Part shown: positions 62,671 through 64,000 of the stretch, one piece after another
How positions within the stretch are numbered: position 1 is the first letter of the stretch
Layout: every line of letters begins with the position of its first letter
Origin: Frondihabitans peucedani
GTDB taxonomy: Bacteria; Actinomycetota; Actinomycetes; Actinomycetales; Microbacteriaceae
DNA length: 64,000 nucleotides
Assembly: GCF_039537585.1 (NCBI RefSeq)
Contig: NZ_BAABAU010000001.1
Coordinates: forward strand, 1,612,001 to 1,676,000
Reading direction: 5' to 3'
The notes under the pieces: model-generated
The model's database searches: none
Told to the model about the DNA's origin: nothing
What the model saw: only the letters and a program-made list of their open reading frames with translations
Program-made: the position numbers and the translations under genes

Positions 62671-63312
62671 GTGTCGAAGGTCAGAGTCCACAACTTCGCG
62701 GTGTCGCTGGACGGCTACGGAGCCGGGGCGGACCAGTCGATGGAGCAGCCCTTCGGCCACGCCGACGGCCGCCTGATGAGCTGGTTCATGGGCACGAGGT
62801 CGTTCCACGCCATGCAGGGCCAGGAGGGCGGCAGCACCGGCGTCGACGAGTCGTTCGCCTCCGCCTGGGGTCCGGGCATCGGCGTCGAGATCATGGGCCG
62901 CAACAAGTTCGGCCCGCAGCGCGGCCCGTGGACCGACGACGACTGGATCGGCTGGTGGGGCGACGAGCCGCCGTTCCACACGCCCGTCGTCGTCCTGACC
63001 CACCACCCTCGCGAGCCCCTCGCGCTCGAGGGCACGACGTTCCACTTCGTCGACGCCGCACCTCGGGAGGCCCTCGCCGAGGCGCGCGCGCTGGCACCCG
63101 ACACCGACGTTCGGATCGGCGGCGGCGTCGAGACCGTTCGGGAGTTCCTCGAGGCAGACCTGATCGACCACCTGCACGTCGCTGTGGTGCCGATCGTCCT
63201 CGGCCGGGGCGAGCAGCTCTGGACCGGCCTGGAGAGGGTCGAGGAGCGCTTCGACATCGAGACGACCGCATCGCCCTCCGGCGTGACGCACCTGGTCTTC
63301 ACCCGGAAGTAG
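62671..63312 (+). CDS. Dihydrofolate reductase-fold (RibD C-terminal-like) protein
   Basis: A 213-residue NADPH-dependent reductase fold. VRVHNFAVSLDGYGAGADQSMEQPFG at the N-terminus, IEIMGRNKFGP-like sequence near 70 (GVEIMGRNKFGPQRG), VVVLTHHPREPLALEGTTFHFV near 108 and IGGGVETVREFLEADLIDHLHVAVVPIVLGRGEQLW near 148 are the RibD-C/YyaP pattern. Members of this group are common in actinobacteria; most have no proven substrate. The start is GTG at 62671 with GAGAGGGG upstream. It precedes a TetR gene with an operator-like dyad between. Confidence 0.88.
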   Translation: MSKVRVHNFAVSLDGYGAGADQSMEQPFGHADGRLMSWFMGTRSFHAMQGQEGGSTGVDESFASAWGPGIGVEIMGRNKFGPQRGPWTDDDWIGWWGDEPPFHTPVVVLTHHPREPLALEGTTFHFVDAAPREALAEARALAPDTDVRIGGGVETVREFLEADLIDHLHVAVVPIVLGRGEQLWTGLERVEERFDIETTASPSGVTHLVFTRK

Positions 63313-63325
63313 TACCGGGGTCTGA

Positions 63326-63348
63326 TGCACTATCGAGTGGAGAGTGCA
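63326..63348. promoter_or_regulatory. TGCACT/AGTGCA dyad before the last TetR gene
   Basis: TGCACT (63326-63331) and AGTGCA (63343-63348) form an inverted pair with an 11-base spacer, just 11 bases before the TetR start at 63360. TGCAC-type half-sites are common for TetR regulators of MFS exporters, so autoregulation is likely. Confidence 0.6.
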
Positions 63349-63359
63349 ATTCTGATCGG

Positions 63360-63992
63360 ATGATCCCGAAGAAGACGCGCACCCGCTCGGCGCTCGTCAC
63401 GCGCGCCCGACGGCTGACGGCCGAGGTCGGGCTCTCCGGCTTCACCGTGCAGCAGCTCGCCGACGACGTCGGGATCTCGCGCCGCACCTTCTTCAACCAC
63501 TTCCCCACGAAGGAGTCGGCGGTCCTCGGCATCGAGAACGGCCTCGACGACGCCCTGATCGCCGCGTTCACGACGGCCCGCCGGGCCGAGGACGCCGACC
63601 AACGCCACCTCCTCGACGATCTCGCCGAGCTCGCCATCGCCCACTTCGAGGCGATGAGCCCGACCGCATCCGACCTCGACGACCTCCTGACGGCCATCCA
63701 GCGCGAGCCGCGCCTCATCCAGGCCCTGATCCTCACCGGCCGAGCCGAGCAGCGCCGCTTCGTCGACCTCCTCGTGGAGTCCGATCCGTCGCAGGATCGC
63801 GCGGCCGCCGAGGTCGCGGCCGTCGCCTTCGAGGCCCTGACCCGGCTCAGCGTCGACCTCGTGCTCCGCGGCGGCGACGCACGGCCGTTCGCCGCGATCC
63901 TGCGCGAGCGGATCGCCCTCGCGCGCACCCTCTTCACCGACCAGGCCTCCCCGGCCTCCCCGCCCTCGACCCCCCAGGAGCAGACCGCATGA
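63360..63992 (+). CDS. TetR-family regulator, first gene of an operon running off the window
   Basis: A 210-residue TetR regulator: RSALVTRARRLTAEVGLSGFTVQQLADDVGISRRTFFNHFPTKESAVLGI at residues 9-58 is a full DNA-binding domain, with the TFFNHF recognition segment. The rest is the helical ligand/dimer domain (LDDLLTAIQREPRLIQALILTGRAEQRRFVDLL). The tail is Pro/Ser-rich. The start ATG at 63360 follows an operator-like dyad. Its TGA overlaps the ATG of the next gene (ATGA), so it is translationally coupled to that gene, most often an exporter in such arrangements; the partner's identity cannot be read here. Confidence 0.9.
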   Translation: MIPKKTRTRSALVTRARRLTAEVGLSGFTVQQLADDVGISRRTFFNHFPTKESAVLGIENGLDDALIAAFTTARRAEDADQRHLLDDLAELAIAHFEAMSPTASDLDDLLTAIQREPRLIQALILTGRAEQRRFVDLLVESDPSQDRAAAEVAAVAFEALTRLSVDLVLRGGDARPFAAILRERIALARTLFTDQASPASPPSTPQEQTA

Positions 63993-64000
63993 CCACCGAG
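63989..64000 (+). CDS. Start of a gene cut by the right edge of the window
   Basis: ATG at 63989 overlaps the TetR stop as ATGA and reads MTTE before the window ends. It is probably the regulated partner of the TetR gene, commonly a transporter, but four residues do not allow identification. Confidence 0.5.

Overview
The window is a 64 kb piece of a very GC-rich (about 70% G+C), gene-dense actinobacterial chromosome. Protein signatures (a short ClpC-type ATPase with an HspR operator, an Rv2578c-type radical SAM protein, MocR and double-TetR regulators, heavy GTG/TTG start use) point to the Actinobacteria, most likely the Microbacteriaceae. The family assignment is an inference from protein resemblance; no rRNA or tRNA gene was seen. 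No phage, insertion sequence, integrase or CRISPR array was found, so this looks like chromosome with a regulator-rich accessory flavour.

Layout. 1-5.2 kb: a TetR gene cut by the left edge, a MOSC protein, an MFS exporter, then a ketodeoxygluconate island (IclR regulator, KDG kinase, divergent KDPG/KHG aldolase). 5.3-9.7 kb: a sugar kinase, a ClpC-like ATPase under a perfect HspR (HAIR) operator, and a general-stress membrane protein. 9.8-18.1 kb: AraC and MocR regulators, a DUF1990 protein, a class A penicillin-binding protein, a uracil-DNA-glycosylase-like protein and a TetR/aldehyde dehydrogenase pair. 18.2-19.7 kb: a retron-type reverse transcriptase. 19.8-26.0 kb: a GH2 beta-galactosidase with a divergent TetR repressor and clear operator, a PrsW-type membrane protease and a class III aminotransferase.

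26.0-35.2 kb holds the most coherent system: a complete Nit1C (MSMEG_0565-0572 / sll0783-0787 type) cluster in two divergent arms. The leftward arm runs nitrilase, MSMEG_0570-like protein, flavoprotein, a second nitrilase paralogue that has lost its catalytic Cys and Glu, glycosyltransferase and AMP-forming ligase. The rightward arm runs the MSMEG_0572/Sll0783 protein, a radical SAM enzyme and a GNAT-AIR synthase fusion. A sequence matching the actinobacterial GlnR consensus (GTAAC-N6-GAAAC) sits in the shared promoter region, which suggests nitrogen control of both arms.

35.3-43.6 kb: MarR, an ABM-domain membrane protein, PEP carboxylase, a PRC-barrel protein, an Rv2578c-type radical SAM protein, a secreted phosphodiesterase/phosphatase and an OhrR-like regulator. 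43.6-46.8 kb: a LysR regulator divergent from mesX-mesD, the oxygen-dependent, folate-independent methionine synthase pair. 46.8-56.6 kb: type II NADH dehydrogenase, GH13 alpha-glucosidase, a YcgR/YcgQ-like membrane pair, an acyltransferase and a zinc alcohol dehydrogenase. 56.6-64 kb: carboxylesterase, an ArsR-SRPBCC pair with a palindromic operator over the start codon, a fused double-TetR regulator, a GT39-like membrane glycosyltransferase, a RibD/DHFR-fold reductase and a TetR gene leading into a gene cut by the right edge.

Two genome-scale signals cut across the genes. The octamer GATCCTGC/GCAGGATC occurs about 70 times where composition predicts only a few, and it is often written with codons that are rare in this genome. 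A family of roughly 70-bp palindromic GC-rich repeats recurs between genes.
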